Of a stretch of DNA of 64,000 nucleotides, positions 45,609 to 59,109 are shown piece by piece. Under the pieces are notes generated by a model. It did not search any database. It was not told the DNA's origin and saw only the letters and a program-made list of their open reading frames with translations. The stretch is from positions 434,001 to 498,000 of the forward strand of contig JALRME010000020.1 in assembly GCA_026120035.1 (NCBI GenBank). The letters run 5' to 3'. The translations under genes were made by a program, and so were the position numbers. Position 1 is the stretch's first letter, and every line of letters begins with the position of its first letter. The DNA is from Coleophoma eucalyptorum (taxonomy: Eukaryota; Ascomycota; Leotiomycetes; Helotiales; Dermateaceae).

Positions 45609-48600
45609 TGCGACGTCGTACTTGGTATCTTGTGAGAGCTGTGCATTTACGGAGACATGGGACGACGTTATATATTCGTCATCCAACTGTAATATAGGAA
45701 CACAATCATCGCACAATTATGCCCAGAACCTATCAAGTAATTTTTTCTTATCACCTTCTAAATTGATGCAGTTTGACGTAAAGTCATAATAATGGCGATC
45801 TTTTCAACCTCCTCTGGTTCGTATGGTCACAACTTGAGACATAAGGCATATGATAACGAGGAGCGCACCACCTTTTCGTACGTATCCTAACACGCCAATG
45901 CATAAGGCATTTTCAAGTGGCATGGCAAAAACAAATGGAGAAGGTGCTAGGAATGCCGTCACATCTTCCAAGGCTTGGAAACTTGACAGACTTATCGATG
46001 TAGAGCAATTGGACGATGGAGAAATTTGCCTGCCAGCCAAGTATGCAGCCAAGGGCTAAAATATGGAACCGACATCGAGCGACCAGCCCATTCATATAAG
46101 TGAGCTTCAAGCCTTCGTTTTATAAACCGAGCCCATTGATGTTTGGACTCCTCGTTTGGACCAAAATAAAATTTGAACTTGTATAAAAAAGTATACGTGA
46201 GCAAGCCCGACACGAAAACAATAATCGCTTCGCAAACTTGTGCTTACGTCTATTTCGTCCGAAGAATGACATTAAGGTATTCCCAGATTCTACACGGTTT
46301 AGCAGGTCCGTAATCCTTTTTTATATCCAGAAAAGACCGAACTGTGCATCAGCGATTTGAGGTTGTCATCAGATGATTGCCGAATGAATCATTTGCTGCT
46401 GATTTGGGGTTGGAATAAGTATCGTGGAGTAAGTATCGTGTAATTCCGTATCGAGCATGACAAAGAAAAGCGCGCACTGGATGCTGTTGGTGTTCTCGCT
46501 GACTGTCGCCTAATCACATGGGCTTTTCTACGCCCATTTGTGCATCTCGTATCTGTTTGGTTTGTCAACGTAACGTCTTATGTAGCGCATCATGAGTAGA
46601 ATCGGCCGATTTTTTGTCATCAGAGGTGCGGCGTATCGGTCCAATGGAGTACTTCCAGTTTGGCTTTGCGTTCCTGCTTGTATTCCTTGTGGTCGGCTTG
46701 AAAATAAGGTTATCGAGTCGTTGTGGGCAGGGATTTATGAGGGTGGAAACCGCCAAAGACTATCAACATCATAATTAATGACCATATGATGCACTATCGC
46801 GCTAGATGGGTGCACGTGATAACTGGTTCTTTTGCTCTTAACACCCTGGTTCTCCACCTCGATTTCTTCGATATCCTATATAGACAACATCACCAAAAGT
46901 TCTGGAGGTCTACCTGCTCGTCATTAATTTTCACACCTGTCACTATATACTTATTTGAGTCCCTTGGGTATCCTAACAGTACTTCGATGCTATCTGTTCT
47001 GGCAAGCCTCAGACATGTGCGAGAGGGGGTTCGCGGAAATGCTTCCGAAGACACCGTGAGAGAGGTTTCTCCTCAATTCACTTGGGCATGCCCTGCTGCA
47101 GACCTGACCATACAAATTGCTACTAGCTGTTGAGAGGAACTACAAACAGGCAAAACTTCAAGACACATCATCTGATACGGTTTCAACAATAATAAATGGA
47201 CCTCAGAGGACGTGATGCATCGAAAAAGCAAGTCAGTGCATGACCGGTCCGTCATGTAAATAACCGAGCACTTGCATGTGTGCATGGGTGAAATGATATT
47301 AGGGACAAGCTTCTATGAGGCCGAAGCGTATTACAAGTTAGCTATAAATCTATCACATGTATTTTGCTAACACGTCGCATGATTTTGTGATGCTATTCTA
47401 AGAAAATCGAAGATATATCAAGGACGAAAGCAGTACAATAGAAGAGAACCGGGGCAATAAGGCTGTGAGCATGCTGGGGGGAACATTTAAAACGTGATCG
47501 GTAACGGCCGACATTATCGCTTCCGAAATGTAGACGCAGGAGAAACATCTTTAAGAAGCAAGTACCTCTCTCACTTGGATTCCTCTGAAAGATAGTGCTA
47601 TTCTTGCCCGCGGATTTTGATTTCAGCTTGTATGACATAGCTTCCAGTGAAAGTCATGGCAGACCGCGGAAAGTCCGTTGCTCGGCTAGAAATGGAAACT
47701 GAGATTGATCCAAGAATGGAGGAGTAGTACAAATTTCAAGGCTTACGGAGCGGCTGTCCTAGCCGCTACATGAGTAATGTAATTGCGTCTGACAGGCATT
47801 TACTCCACGAATACACCCTGCGGAGTTACCGGCGTGGCTTTTGGCGAATCCGTCAGATGTGGAGCGCTTCTCCGCCTATTCAGCATCCTATACATCTCTT
47901 TGAAGTGGAGAATTAAATTGAGCAACATGGTCGGGTGTCGCCGCCGGCCAAGGTTGGTGAGAAAGCTGTGAGCTGCTTAGCAATTTTTCCGCAGGAGAAT
48001 TCATTTTCCTGCAGGTTGGCTGGGGCTCTCACTCATCTAGTTGAAATGCAACTGAGAATAAAAGTATCGTTATTGGCCTTCGAGAGACTGTAATAATGTC
48101 AGGTAGTCCTGACCCCAGCGCCCATCTTTTAGCGTTGGGCCTTGTGTTGGGTACATCTGTTCATTCCTTAGATGCCAAAGGGATTTAAGAAGCGCTACTA
48201 GATGAACGCTCGATTGCTGTGAATTTCCCGGCCTTCCTTCAAAGCACGAGTCACATTAGGATGATTTACCAACTCTGTGTATTGTCATCTGTTCAAGCGA
48301 GCTGTTTCTGTGTAGTACAATAGCATTTTGTGGTGGCGAGCCCGAAAGCTGACCCGGTATCCTGCACGCTGGAACAAGTGGACGGATGCAGACAAAGCTT
48401 GGAGAGCTCGTGCGAGATTGCCATAACAATGCCTAACTGAGTTTCTTTTCCAACGGCTGACCCAAGATGATGGGTCTGGCTCGAAGCAAGTAATCCGAAA
48501 GCCTGGATACTCCACGTTGCTGACTCGTGCAACGGGCAAAGTGCTTCCTTGAGCCCGAGTCTTACTGAGAGGATGAGACTGCAGCTGTCACGAAGCAGGA

Positions 48601-48938
48601 ATTATCAGAACCGGAAAGTGGCGCCTTATGCTCTAGACTGTTGTTCGCAAACCGCTTATGGTCAAGGGGACGTAGGCCGTAGCATGACTCGTGTAATCCG
48701 CCCCCCTGGAAATCTACCGAAATGCACAAGGTCTCCTCTCCACTGGGGCCCCTGATACTAGAGGAACTAGCGAGAATTGATGCTCGACAGTATTGCAGAC
48801 CCCGCGCTCTGCTATACATAGTTGCAATGATCGCATCACAAATCGTGTTACCGATACTTTGAGTTCTCCAAATCTGCGTGGCGCACATCGCAGAAGTTTC
48901 GTGGTAAAAAAGAAATTTTGCTCATAATACCACGAGAA
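45609..48938. other. 3.3-kb region without a recognised gene
   Basis: Between divergent PTR2 and the CoA ligase. A minus-strand stretch at 45804-46213 holds hydrophobic protein-like fragments in shifting frames (PFVFAMPLENALCIGVLGYV), perhaps a decayed membrane-protein gene. The rest shows only short ORFs. CACGTG occurs near 46813. Confidence 0.4.
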
Positions 48939-50718
48939 ATGCCTTCCAAACCCTCTGAAATCGAGATCCCGGAGTCAGATATATGGAGGACACTGTTTGA
49001 AAGGAGCCAGAAACCCTTTCCAGATCACCAAGGTAATATTAAACACCGCTTAAAGTCCCATTCCTAACCATTACATAGTCATATATCAGTGCCCAATCAC
49101 TAATCGCAGCTACACTTGGTCGGTACTTCGGACAGCCACTGAACAATTCGGTTCAGGCCTGCAGAGCAGATGGGCATGGAAAAAAGGCGATGTTCTTGCC
49201 CTGTTTGCTTCAAACTGTATTGATACTCCAGCTGTGACTTGGGGCTGTCACTATGCTGGAGGTATTGTGTCTCCTGCCAATCCCGCATATAACCTCCGTG
49301 AATTGACACATCACCTAAAGGATAGCGGGGCAAAGGCAATCGCTACCAAAGCAGAATTTCTACCAATTGCATCGAAAGCAGCCAAGGATGCAGGAATACC
49401 AAATGAGCGGGTTATCTTGATTAGCGACGAATTCGACAACAATGGCGTCTTCAAGCACTTCACGGAGATTATGGACAAGAGCTTGACAAAGAAGCAAGTC
49501 GCCATCAAAGCCGACAAGGACTTGGCTTTTCTGGTTTACTCTTCTGGCACTACCGGATTGCCCAAAGGTGTAATGCTTACCCATCGGAATGTTCTTGCGA
49601 ATCTGTTCATGGTGGCAAGCACGGAAGGACAGCTGCTGAAATGGAACCGAGACAAGGTTCTTTCAGTCCTTCCATACTATCATATTTATGGTAAGCAACC
49701 AGGACACACGTTTTAGTCAATAAGGGCGCTAATAATATTGCCAGGCCTGCAATTTCTGGTTCATATGCCAGCATATGCGGGTGTAACAACTGTTGTGATG
49801 CCTAGTTTTGACCTCAAGCTTTTCTGTAATATTATTCAGAACCACAAGATAACCTACGCCTACGTGGCACCTCCAATAATCCTACATCTCGCCAAATCAC
49901 CAGTAATCTCGTCGTATGATGTTTCAAGTCTCAAAACCATTACATCCGGGGCTGCACCTCTTTCGAAAGATTTGATCCGGGCTGTCCATGCACGGTTAGG
50001 AATCGAAGTCAAGCAGGCCTATGGTTTGAGCGAAACTAGTCCAGCAACACATCTTCAGGTGTGTAATCCTGACTTTCCTTTTGACAATACATAAAAGACT
50101 GACTTGCTACAGATGAAATGGGACGATGGCCTCGGCTCGGTCGGCAAAGCTCTACCGAATCAAATCATAAAATTCATGTCACCGGAAGAGGAAGAAGTAC
50201 CACAGGGCAAAGAAGGTGAAATATGGGTATCAGGACCGAATGTTTTTGTGGGATACCTTAACAATCCTACCGCTACCAAATCGTCTATCACTCCGGATGG
50301 GTTCTTCAAGACGGGCGACGTCGGCTACGAAGATGCGAACGGCAACCTCTTCATCACGGATCGGGTAAAGGAGTTGATTAAATACAAAGGCTTTCAAGTG
50401 GCACCGGCAGAGCTAGAAGGGATACTTGCGTCAAACAAATTCGTAGACGACGCTGCAGTTATTGGATTTATGGACGAGAGTCTGGCCACTGAAGTCCCGG
50501 TAGCATTTATTGTCCCGAAGAAAGGAATTCCTAGGACTGATGAGAACAAAAAGAAGGTTACCGAATGGTTGAATGCTAAAGTAGCAAACCACAAGAAACT
50601 TAGAGGAGGGGTTAGGTGGATTGATGAGATACCCAAAAGTGCTAGCGGGAAAATCCTGAGGAGAGTGCTGAAAGATGTCTTGATTGAAGAAGGAAAGAAG
50701 CCGAAGGCGAAGCTGTAA
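48939..50718 (+). CDS. 4-coumarate:CoA ligase-like acyl-CoA synthetase, peroxisomal
   Basis: Activates a carboxylic acid (aromatic or fatty) to its CoA ester through an acyl-AMP. Exons 48939-49032, 49079-49690, 49745-50058 and 50113-50718 give 541 aa. Motifs: YSSGTTGLPKGVMLTHRN (ATP loop), YYHIYGLQF, ITSGAAPLSKDL, QAYGLSETSP, DGFFKTGDVGYEDANGN, DRVKELIKYKGFQVAPAELE and PKSASGKILRR (catalytic Lys). The C-terminus is AKL, a type 1 peroxisomal targeting signal, so it should act in peroxisomes or Woronin-body-related microbodies. Length and motif order match fungal 4CL-like enzymes. It begins a run of functionally related plus-strand genes (ligase, SDR, exporter, regulator). Confidence 0.93.
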
Positions 50719-52290
50719 CGAACATTTTTCTATTGTGCTGCTTTGCTTACTTGCTTTGATCTCCTGTTCATCTAGCGTCGTGCATATTTTTCGTCTTAAC
50801 TCAGAAACATCTGTTATACGGGATGATGATCCGAAGTGGTGGAATGAATTTATACCCAAGCAAACAATCCAGTATCAGTTTCCAGTATCAACTTTCAGAA
50901 CCAATATTGAACTTGATGACCATTCCAGATGCAATTGATTCCCCATGTCTTGCATTTAAATTTTCTTGATCATCCTAGGTGGTAGTATATAGACACTTTC
51001 TCAATCTGCCGATAAAAAGGGGGATTAAGCGAGCCCTCTCGCTAGAATTCTCAGTAACACTTGTTACTTGCAGTAAGGTTGTATAATTTCATCATAATAC
51101 CTGTCATATATTTGGTAGGCCTGGAATTTCAATGTCAGACTTTGTGGCTGCTCTCCCTACAAACCCCACTGTTCCGTGGACGACCATCTCAGGTCTTTCT
51201 ATTATCATTTTACAACTGTCGATACCAAAAACTATGGCACATGACGATTAGGAAAGAGTAGAAAGTTAATGTTTATTGTTGATTACCAGAAGAGGGGCGA
51301 CTGGGAATAGCTTATTCTTAGCGGCATTGCTCGGACCGGACTTGTGATCCGGAGTGCAGCTGCATGCAAGGATGCGCTAGGAACTAGCCTTCACTGCAGT
51401 GCAGTATCCAATTATGCCTGGCTTTTTATGGCAGTTGTGACGATCCAAAGATAGCTGTGTTGGAATATATGTTTGTGGCTGTGCATATTCTTTTCATGTA
51501 GATATTGCTTTTATGTCAGGTGTGAAAGGCACGTGTTTCTTGATTAGCGGGAAAGTATTTTTGGAAGAGCTCCTGTAAAATCATACATCAAGACAATCAC
51601 AGGTTCAGAGAATCCAAAACTCACACTGCGATTTCAGCTCGTAGTTTTTAAGAATACTCATGGTCATAACGTGACTTTGGTGCCATACTTCATCGTTTGA
51701 GAGGAGACTTTTCTATCTCGGTAGGAACTAGCCAAATACAGGAGGATACACCCCAAAAATATTCAGTTCGATAAAGTTTGACGAACACATAATACCGAAA
51801 AAAAAGTAAAGAATGATTCTTTCCAGCGACTCTTTCTTTGGAAAAGAACAGTTTATTCTTCACGCATGCAAAGTCATAATTACAATCGAGCAGTCTATGT
51901 TGTGTACCGGCTCCTTTAGCATGTTTGGCGGACACAACACGGGTCTCTTTCTGCGTACTCTCTTATCTAACCTTGGTTGCACTCCGGTGCTCGGCATATG
52001 TTGCTTGCCCGAGGGATCATATGTGATGCCCCTTGCATTGCTCTTCCCACGACGACAAACCAGAGAGGACCAAAGCTGGGGAAGAGCTTCTCCGGATTTC
52101 TTGGCACCCCTCGATCCCCATATTTCGCTTCACGGAGATGCACAACCGGCTTCCAACCTTGCGTGACCCACCATACCCCGACCTCGCAAGTCCCGGGCAT
52201 ATCTTTGAAAAAGGCTTCGATAGTACCATTACAGAAACTCAAGTATCGACAGGTGAACCTAACTACTATCCCGAACCAATTTTTTCAATC
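50719..52290. other. Intergenic region between ligase and SDR
   Basis: No gene recognised. The reading frame of the SDR is open for 86 codons upstream of its ATG (from 52033), but this part has no SDR-like content. Confidence 0.45.
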
Positions 52291-53118
52291 ATGTCGAATA
52301 ATCTCCAGGGGAAAGTTATCGCTCTTACGGGTGGTGCTTCGGGGTTAGGCCTCGCAGGTTCCAAAATGCTAGCTGCCCGAGGCGCCAAAGTCTCCATTGC
52401 TGACATGCAAGAGAGTGCCTTGCTAGAAGCAGTCAAAGACATTGAAGCCGCTGGTGGAACAGCAATGGGGACAGTTGTTGATGTCCGAGATCGAAAGCAG
52501 GTGGAAGACTGGATTTCGAAAACCGTAGAGAAGTATGGCAAGTTGGATGGTGCAGTCAACCTAGCAGGGGTCATTGGCAAGCAGATTGGAATTGCCAATA
52601 TTGAGGACATTGAAGATGACGATTGGAAGTTCATCATTGATATCAATTTGAATGGTGTCCTTAACTGCATGCGAGCGGAGATCAAGGCTATTAAGGACAA
52701 TGGCTCAATTGTCAATGCATCTAGTGTTGCTGGCGTCCTGGGCATGGAAAAGAATGGTGCTTACATCGCTTCTAAGCACGCGGTTATTGGATTAACCAGA
52801 GCTTCTGCGAAAGAGCTGGGCCCCAGGGGTATCAGAGTCAATGCCATTGCGCCGTAAGTCCCATCCCACGTTATGAGCAATTAATCTAGGAGTTTCAAGC
52901 AGGGTATTTCTAATACTTTCTATAGAGGTCCAATCGATACGCCGATGGTCAGGAAATCAAAGGAGACAGCAAAACATACGGACTTCAACCATATCCCAAT
53001 GCGTAGAGAGGGAGAGGCTTCCGAAGTCGCAGAACTCCTTGCATGGCTGTTATGTGATGGATCCTCCTACATTTCGGGTACTGTACAGAGCATTGATGGA
53101 GGGTGGGCTTGTCACTAG
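52291..53118 (+). CDS. Classical short-chain dehydrogenase/reductase
   Basis: NAD(P)-dependent alcohol/ketone oxidoreductase. Exons 52291-52853 and 52926-53118 give 251 aa, standard for classical SDRs. Cofactor site TGGASGLG, acidic DMQ after the second strand (favours NAD+), VDVRDR, NLAGVIG for the usual NNAG, NASSVAG with the catalytic Ser, YIASK for the Tyr/Lys pair, and PGPIDTPM after the intron. The end is SGTVQSIDGGWACH. It has no PTS1, unlike the ligase next door. The start chosen gives MSNNLQGKVIALTGG; a longer upstream reading is not supported. Substrate unknown. Confidence 0.93.
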
Positions 53119-53754
53119 TATCTTTAGTCTAAAAAAAATGACAAATCAAATTGATCTATACATTGGACGATAGCTAGGGCTCAAGAGGCCTGTGGCTTCT
53201 AGTTTGGCATGGCTTTGAGGTACGGCCCGGATTGTGCAACCACACCGTGCTCTGTAGTTTTGTGCCTGTAAGATAAGAGATTATTTCAGCTATTCACTAG
53301 GCTGGGAATAATCAAGAGTCTTACGTGTCAGTTCTTTTATCTTAAAACATAACGTCAAATCAGCCAGATAAACTTTGTATTGTGCATAAGCGGAAATATT
53401 TATCCAGACTGGGGCATCACTGCGCGCATCAAAAGGCAATCCCCCGCACCGCAAGAGTGGAGACTATGATTGCATAGCTGCTGATTGACACAGGATATCA
53501 GAGAATGGTCATGGGGTCCAATGGGATGAGATGGAAAGGAAAACCAGAAAGTCTATTAGTGGCTACTCAACAGTTCAGGTCGCGAGTTGTACAGCTACTA
53601 CTCCCCTGAGTTGAGAACAACATATTTGTACAACATCCTTATTGTTACTTTATCTTCATCTTTCACTTCAAATTCTCTCAATTTCCAAAATTTCCAATTT
53701 TCACTAACAATTCTTGTTGAACTTGCGCTTGGGTATTCAAGGCATCTTGCAATC
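53119..53754. other. Promoter region of the MFS exporter
   Basis: No gene. The 150 bp before the ATG are T/C- and A-rich like a fungal leader. Confidence 0.45.
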
Positions 53755-55730
53755 ATGGCTGCTATTGAAAACAGTCGCCCTCCAAGCAAGGAGCTCGCAG
53801 TTGAGCATCACGACAGAATTGAATCTCAACAACAGCACCACGCACCCACTGCACCAGTGGCATTGCATCATGACAATGTGGCACCCGAAGCAGTTGGAGG
53901 CTTGTATGCCGATATGCCCAAAGGTTACTATCTGAGTAAGGGATTTTTGGGGACGTTGATTGTGAGTTTTATTATCTGTATTTCGAACTCTCTTGTGCTT
54001 GGACTGACACAAAGTAGGCAACTTGCCTTGCCCAGATCAGCGGCTATCTTGGATGGGTCCTTCCTGCAAACACATTATCCCTGATCAATATTTCACTTGG
54101 GGGCCCCGGTGGCTCGCCCAACATTACCTGGGTGGCTTTGGCGTGGACTCTTGGATTCACAATTGGATTAGCTCTGGTTGGTCGTCTTTCTGACAGTAAG
54201 TCTTTTCCATCTCATCGGCAGTTCTGAGCTGATGAAACTCCTATAGTCTTTGGTCGTCGATGGTTCTTCATTGGATGTTCTATCATGGCCATTCTTGGGA
54301 ATGTCATCGGTGCCTCAGCCCAAAGTGTGAATCAACTCATCGCTACAAACTGCCTGAACGGAATAGCTGCTGCTGGTCAGGTATATTCATCCCCATGACT
54401 CTGATGCGAGAACAAAACTTACACGTTTTAGCTCTCTTTCAATGTCATCATTGGCGAACTTGTTCCAAACAAGCTAAGAGGCCCATTCAACGCACTTGTC
54501 CTCTCGACGTCCATCCCATTCGCTGTCTTTGGCCCTCCAGTTGCCCGTTCTCTCTATGAAAACACAGGCCTTCAATGGCGTTGGTCATATATCCTAGGCT
54601 GCATCATCAACACTATTGCCGCAGGGATGTATTATCTGTGTTATTACCCACCATCCTATCTCCAGCTTCACGTGAATGGAAAGTCAATGATGAAGCAGCT
54701 AAGAGGCCTTGACTGGGTTGGAATTTTCTTGTTCACAGCTGGTCTCTGCCTATTCCTAATTGGTCTCAATTGGGGAGGTCAGGCATACCCGTGGTCGTCG
54801 GCTCAGGTGCTTTGTACACTACTTATTGGTGTTGCAACTCTTGCTGGCTTCTGTTGCTGGGAGGCTTTTAGTGGTCATGAATACCCGCTTATCCCTATGC
54901 GACTATTCAAAAATATCAAGTATGATGCCATCGTGGCTTGTGCCAGTATTGGCTCTATGGTATATTACTCCATGACTGTTATTTGGCCAACACTCTGCAG
55001 CGCTCTCTTCACTACGAATGTCCAAGACATTGGTTGGTTGTCTTGTGCGGTGGGTGGAGGACTACTATGTGGTCAAATCATGGGAGGCATTGGATTGCGA
55101 GTCTTACCAAGGATGAAGATCCAAATGACAGTCGCATCAATGATAATGGTGGCATTTGTCGCCGCGCTCGCAACTACAACACAGTATACAAGGACACGGA
55201 CCGTGGTGTTCCTTCTAATTGGCTCTGCTGCCGCCGGATATATTGAGAATTTAACCCTCTCGTCTATGGCATTGGTCTGGGAGCCCGAAGATATCGGACT
55301 TGTAGCAGGTGCAATGGGATCAGTACGTACAGCATGCGCCTCGATTGCTACCTCCATCTACCTTTCCGTACTCTCTAACCAGTTGACCAAATATCTGCCA
55401 AAATACGTTACCCCTGCAGCGACATCAGCCGGTCTTCCAGCCTCTTCCCTCCCATCACTGTTTGCGGGAGTTACAAGCGGTTCATATGCTGATGTGCCGG
55501 GTATTAATGGGACCATCGAGACAGCAGTTGTTCAGGCCGTAAAGCATGCTTACTCGATGAGTTTCAGGACGGTATTCTTGTGCACACTGCCGTTCGGGGC
55601 AATCATACTAGTTGCGGCACTAATTAGTCCAAACGTCGAAGACTATCTCACGGATGATGTGGCAAGGAGATTGCAGGACGGGAATCCCCAGGGAACGGTT
55701 GTAGATGAGAAGTCGTTGGACGTTGAGTAG
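53755..55730 (+). CDS. MFS exporter, TRI12 (trichothecene-efflux-like) family
   Basis: Fourteen-TM proton-driven efflux pump family, used for export of metabolites or xenobiotics. Exons 53755-53961, 54018-54195, 54247-54380 and 54432-55730 give 605 aa. The N-terminus is His/Gln-rich (ESQQQHHAPTAP). Motifs: GRLSDIFGRRWFFIGCSIM, NGIAAAGQLSFNVIIGELVP, LDWVGIFLFTAGLCLFLIGL followed by NWGGQAYPW (diagnostic for this family), and AGAMGSVRTACASIATSIYL. The three introns lie in the N-terminal third. Placed next to the SDR and a regulator, it may export or protect against the compound handled by the cluster. Real trichothecene transport is not implied. Confidence 0.92.
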
Positions 55731-56930
55731 ATTGTGAAACATGTAGGGAATTCCTAAAAGCTTTGTGCTAGTTATTTAGGGCTGGTGTTGTACTTGCTGG
55801 TGTGTTTATATCTCTAGAATTCTCCTTAGGCTTAGATTCTTCGACATATAGAGCGTGACAAATACAATAGATCCTCGCACATCGCTCATGTTCTCGCGGC
55901 ACTTGACTAATTTGGAATGGTACTCAAGGCCCCTGTAGTAATGTCTAAGTCATGGATAATTATTTCAACGCGATAACCACCTCGTCTTAAGGGAAAGACG
56001 TCCGTTCGTCAAGCCGTGAAGCCACCGCCTTGGTAAAATGAGGGGCAGTCGACGCCAAGCAGGTTACTAGTTGTAAGGCCTGGGCGTTGACAATATTATG
56101 GGTCCAGGAACGGCTGCCGAGCCAGCATGTGCGTGGGGCGAAGCATCGAGGAGGATGCATTCTCTCGAGATTCTGCAGGCAAACCATACTCTACTCCAGA
56201 TAAGATGGAGATCAGGTCCCAGACCGGACTATTGGTTAATCCATGCCGTTTATGCACGTCGTGAGAGGGCTCCATACAAACCCTGGACGAAAGACTGACG
56301 GACTCGAATTCTTCCGGAAATCCCCTCGTCTCCATGCGACATCTTGATTTCTGGTCACCGCCTTGGACGACGTATCGTAAAGTGTTATGATCTTCTTGTC
56401 TCCCGTCCTGTCTCAGCTCATCTCCAACTTCCGCATTGCTCCAGACCAGGCCCGGATGAAGTGCTGTGCAACTCTTTACAGTGCCAACTCCGCACAAGTT
56501 GTGTTGCAATATCGCAGCCAGCGCTCCCAAAGCCAAGCCAACGACAGCAGCCTCAAAACCTTCCGCTCGGCCGTGATATTTACCCCAGATTTCGACCCCA
56601 GAAGACCCCGGATTTTGAGAAACTTTGGTCCTGCATGAGCATCACAAGCTGTCATTTGATGCACTGATTGGAATCACTACCATCCAGAAATAATTACCTG
56701 TCGTCTGATCGCATTCTCCTTACCCGGCGGCCTCGACAATCGACCCGCCCCTAAGTATTTGTTCGGCATTTAGTAATCTTTGTCTCTTGCAAAAGGCCGT
56801 TCCTTTGATTCTCATTCAAATTAAGATTAGGTTCCTGATCTCCAACATATGCGGGACCCCCTTCAATGACCTTGTTCAACTTCTCTGCTCCCCTTTCCCG
56901 ATACATATCACTTATGAGGTCGGGTTCTGG
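55731..56930. other. 1.2-kb intergenic region before the first regulator
   Basis: No gene recognised; ORFs on both strands of 56.0-56.6 kb are mutually overlapping and lack motifs. The 150 bp before the regulator ATG remain open in frame without an earlier ATG. Confidence 0.45.
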
Positions 56931-59109
56931 ATGATGGCCAACTCCTCACCCGAAAATTCTCCACCATCGACAACGAATGGAAGACTCTTCACAATGCCCA
57001 AAGACAAGTTCTCCATCAATTTACCTTCGCCTCAGCTCGGCCTGGGCACAAATGGGAATGGGCCAATTCCATCTCCTGCACTCAAATCCCCTAGTGCTCG
57101 AAAGGCGACCAATTTTGCCCGTGAAGGTATTCTAGGTTCTGCAGAAAAGGCTCGGAATCTATCTCAGTCGTCAGTTGACAGGGAATCTGTGAAGAGTGCT
57201 TTGAACAGCAATGAACAGACTGGGAGCGACGATGGAATGAACCCTCTCAAGAGGCGTAATACAGACGCCGGCTTGGAATATCCAAGGAGACGAGCGACGA
57301 TAGCGGTATGTCCATTATCCATTATAGAGATTATGAGTCTAACTCGTAGCAGTGCGAGATATGTCGCTCTCGCAAGTCACGCTGCGACGGTAACAAGCCC
57401 AAATGTAAGCTCTGTACTGAATTGGGTGCCGAATGCGTCTACCGAGAACCTGGTATTAAGCTTGATGCTGGCGACAAACTCATTTTAGAGCACTTAACTC
57501 GGATCGAGGGCTTACTGCAATCATCTTTGGCTGGAAAAGCAGGTAATATGCCTCTATCGACAGGTTCTCCATCGATTAATGGAGCAACAACAATCAGCAA
57601 TGAAGATATGATGATGCAAACTGGAAATTTTGTTTCTATGATTCCAGCAACTGGACTAGGGACTTGGACTACGCCGACGAACATTTCTACAATGCCAAAA
57701 ATTCATACCAATGCTGCTCTTCATCTACTTCAGTGGCCCCTAATCCGTGATCTTGTCTCGAGACCCTACGACCCACAAATTCTACTACAGCTTGAGATGG
57801 CTCGTGAACCACTCTCCTTGTCTAAGGCACCAGCACTAGACCTATCCAACACATCTGCATATATCGAGGCTTTCTTCTCAAACGTAAACGTTTGGTACGC
57901 ATGCGTAAACCCCTTCAACTGGCAGAATTACTATCGTCAAGCACTTTCAACCGGATTTCGGGATGGGCCCGAGAGTTGTATTGTTCTTCTTGTCCTTGCT
58001 CTTGGACAGGCAAGTTGCAGCGGTAGTATCTCTAGACTAGCTAGTTGTGAGGAACCACCGGGACTCCCATACTTTGCTTCAGCATGGACTCTGCTTCCTT
58101 CTCTGATGACGCGAAATACCGTCCAGTCTACTCAGTGTACCGTCCTGGCGTCTGCTTATCTTTTTTATCTTGTGAGGCCATTGGAAGCATGGACGCTTCT
58201 GAGCAGTACAAGTACAAAGCTTCAACTCTTGCTCAGTGCTCCAGGCCGGGTACCACCAGAGGAAAGAGAATTATGCGAGAGGGTGTACTGGAATTCCTTG
58301 TTATTCGAGAGCGATCTTCTTGCCGAGCTAGATCTTCCACATTCAGGAATTGTGCAATATGAAGAAGTTGTCGGCTTGCCCGGAGGTTTCGAGCAGGAGA
58401 GTGAAGAGAGTGTAGGGCGAGATGAATTGTGGTATTTCCTCGCTGAGATTGCTCTTAGAAGGTTGCTCAACCGCGTAAGCCAGCTGATATATTCCAAAGA
58501 CTCTATGGCTTCAACTTCGAGTCTCGACCCGGTTGTAGCAGAACTTGACTTTCAACTCACACAGTGGTATGACGGTTTGCCACTACCAGTCCAATTTCCG
58601 TATAGTCGTACCATGATTGCGGATCCAGTACAGACTGTTCTTCGATTGAGGTATTTCGCCTGCCGAACAATTATATTTAGGCCATATATACTGGCTGTGC
58701 TCGATAACGAGCAAGTGGCCATGGATCCTGCTGTTCGAGAAAACTGTCGCAAATGCTTGGAGGCGTCTATTAGACAGCTAGAGCATATCGCTGCACAGTA
58801 GGTCCTATAACCCTGTATTCGAGACGCTACTAATCAATTTATGATAGCCATTGCGGACACATGCCATATCTCTGGCAAGGAGCACTTTCTATCGTGTCGC
58901 AGACACTCCTCCTTATGGGAGCAACAATGTCTCCGTCTCTTTCCAGTATCATCAATTCTCTTCTTCCCCAGGTTGACAGTATAGATCGAATAATCAACGA
59001 CGTCGTCCTTGAGATCGAAAGATATGCTCATCTGGCGCCAAGTCTCAGTCTTTCGGCGGAAATTATCAGAGAAGCTGAAATGCGGCGTCGCAGTTTTATT
59101 GGTAATTGA
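56931..59109 (+). CDS. Zn2Cys6 transcription factor with fungal_trans domain
   Basis: Exons 56931-57305, 57353-58797 and 58848-59109 give 693 aa. An unusually long Ser/Pro/Asn-rich N-terminus (125 residues) precedes the zinc cluster: CEICRSRKSRCDGNKP, then CKLCTELGAEC. RRRATIA before it supplies the basic side. The middle-homology region follows (YIEAFFSNVNVWYACVNPFN, CIVLLVLALGQAS, WTLLSSTSTKLQLLL, RVYWNSLLFESDLLAELDLP). The acceptor of intron 1 is a CAG preceded by TAG three bases earlier, so the protein may or may not include a Gln directly before the first Cys. It probably controls the neighbouring ligase-SDR-exporter genes, but this is inferred from position only. Confidence 0.9.

Noticed and set aside
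52033..52290. N-terminal extension of the SDR
   Set aside because: Frame is open but has no SDR-like sequence; the ATG at 52291 gives the canonical start.
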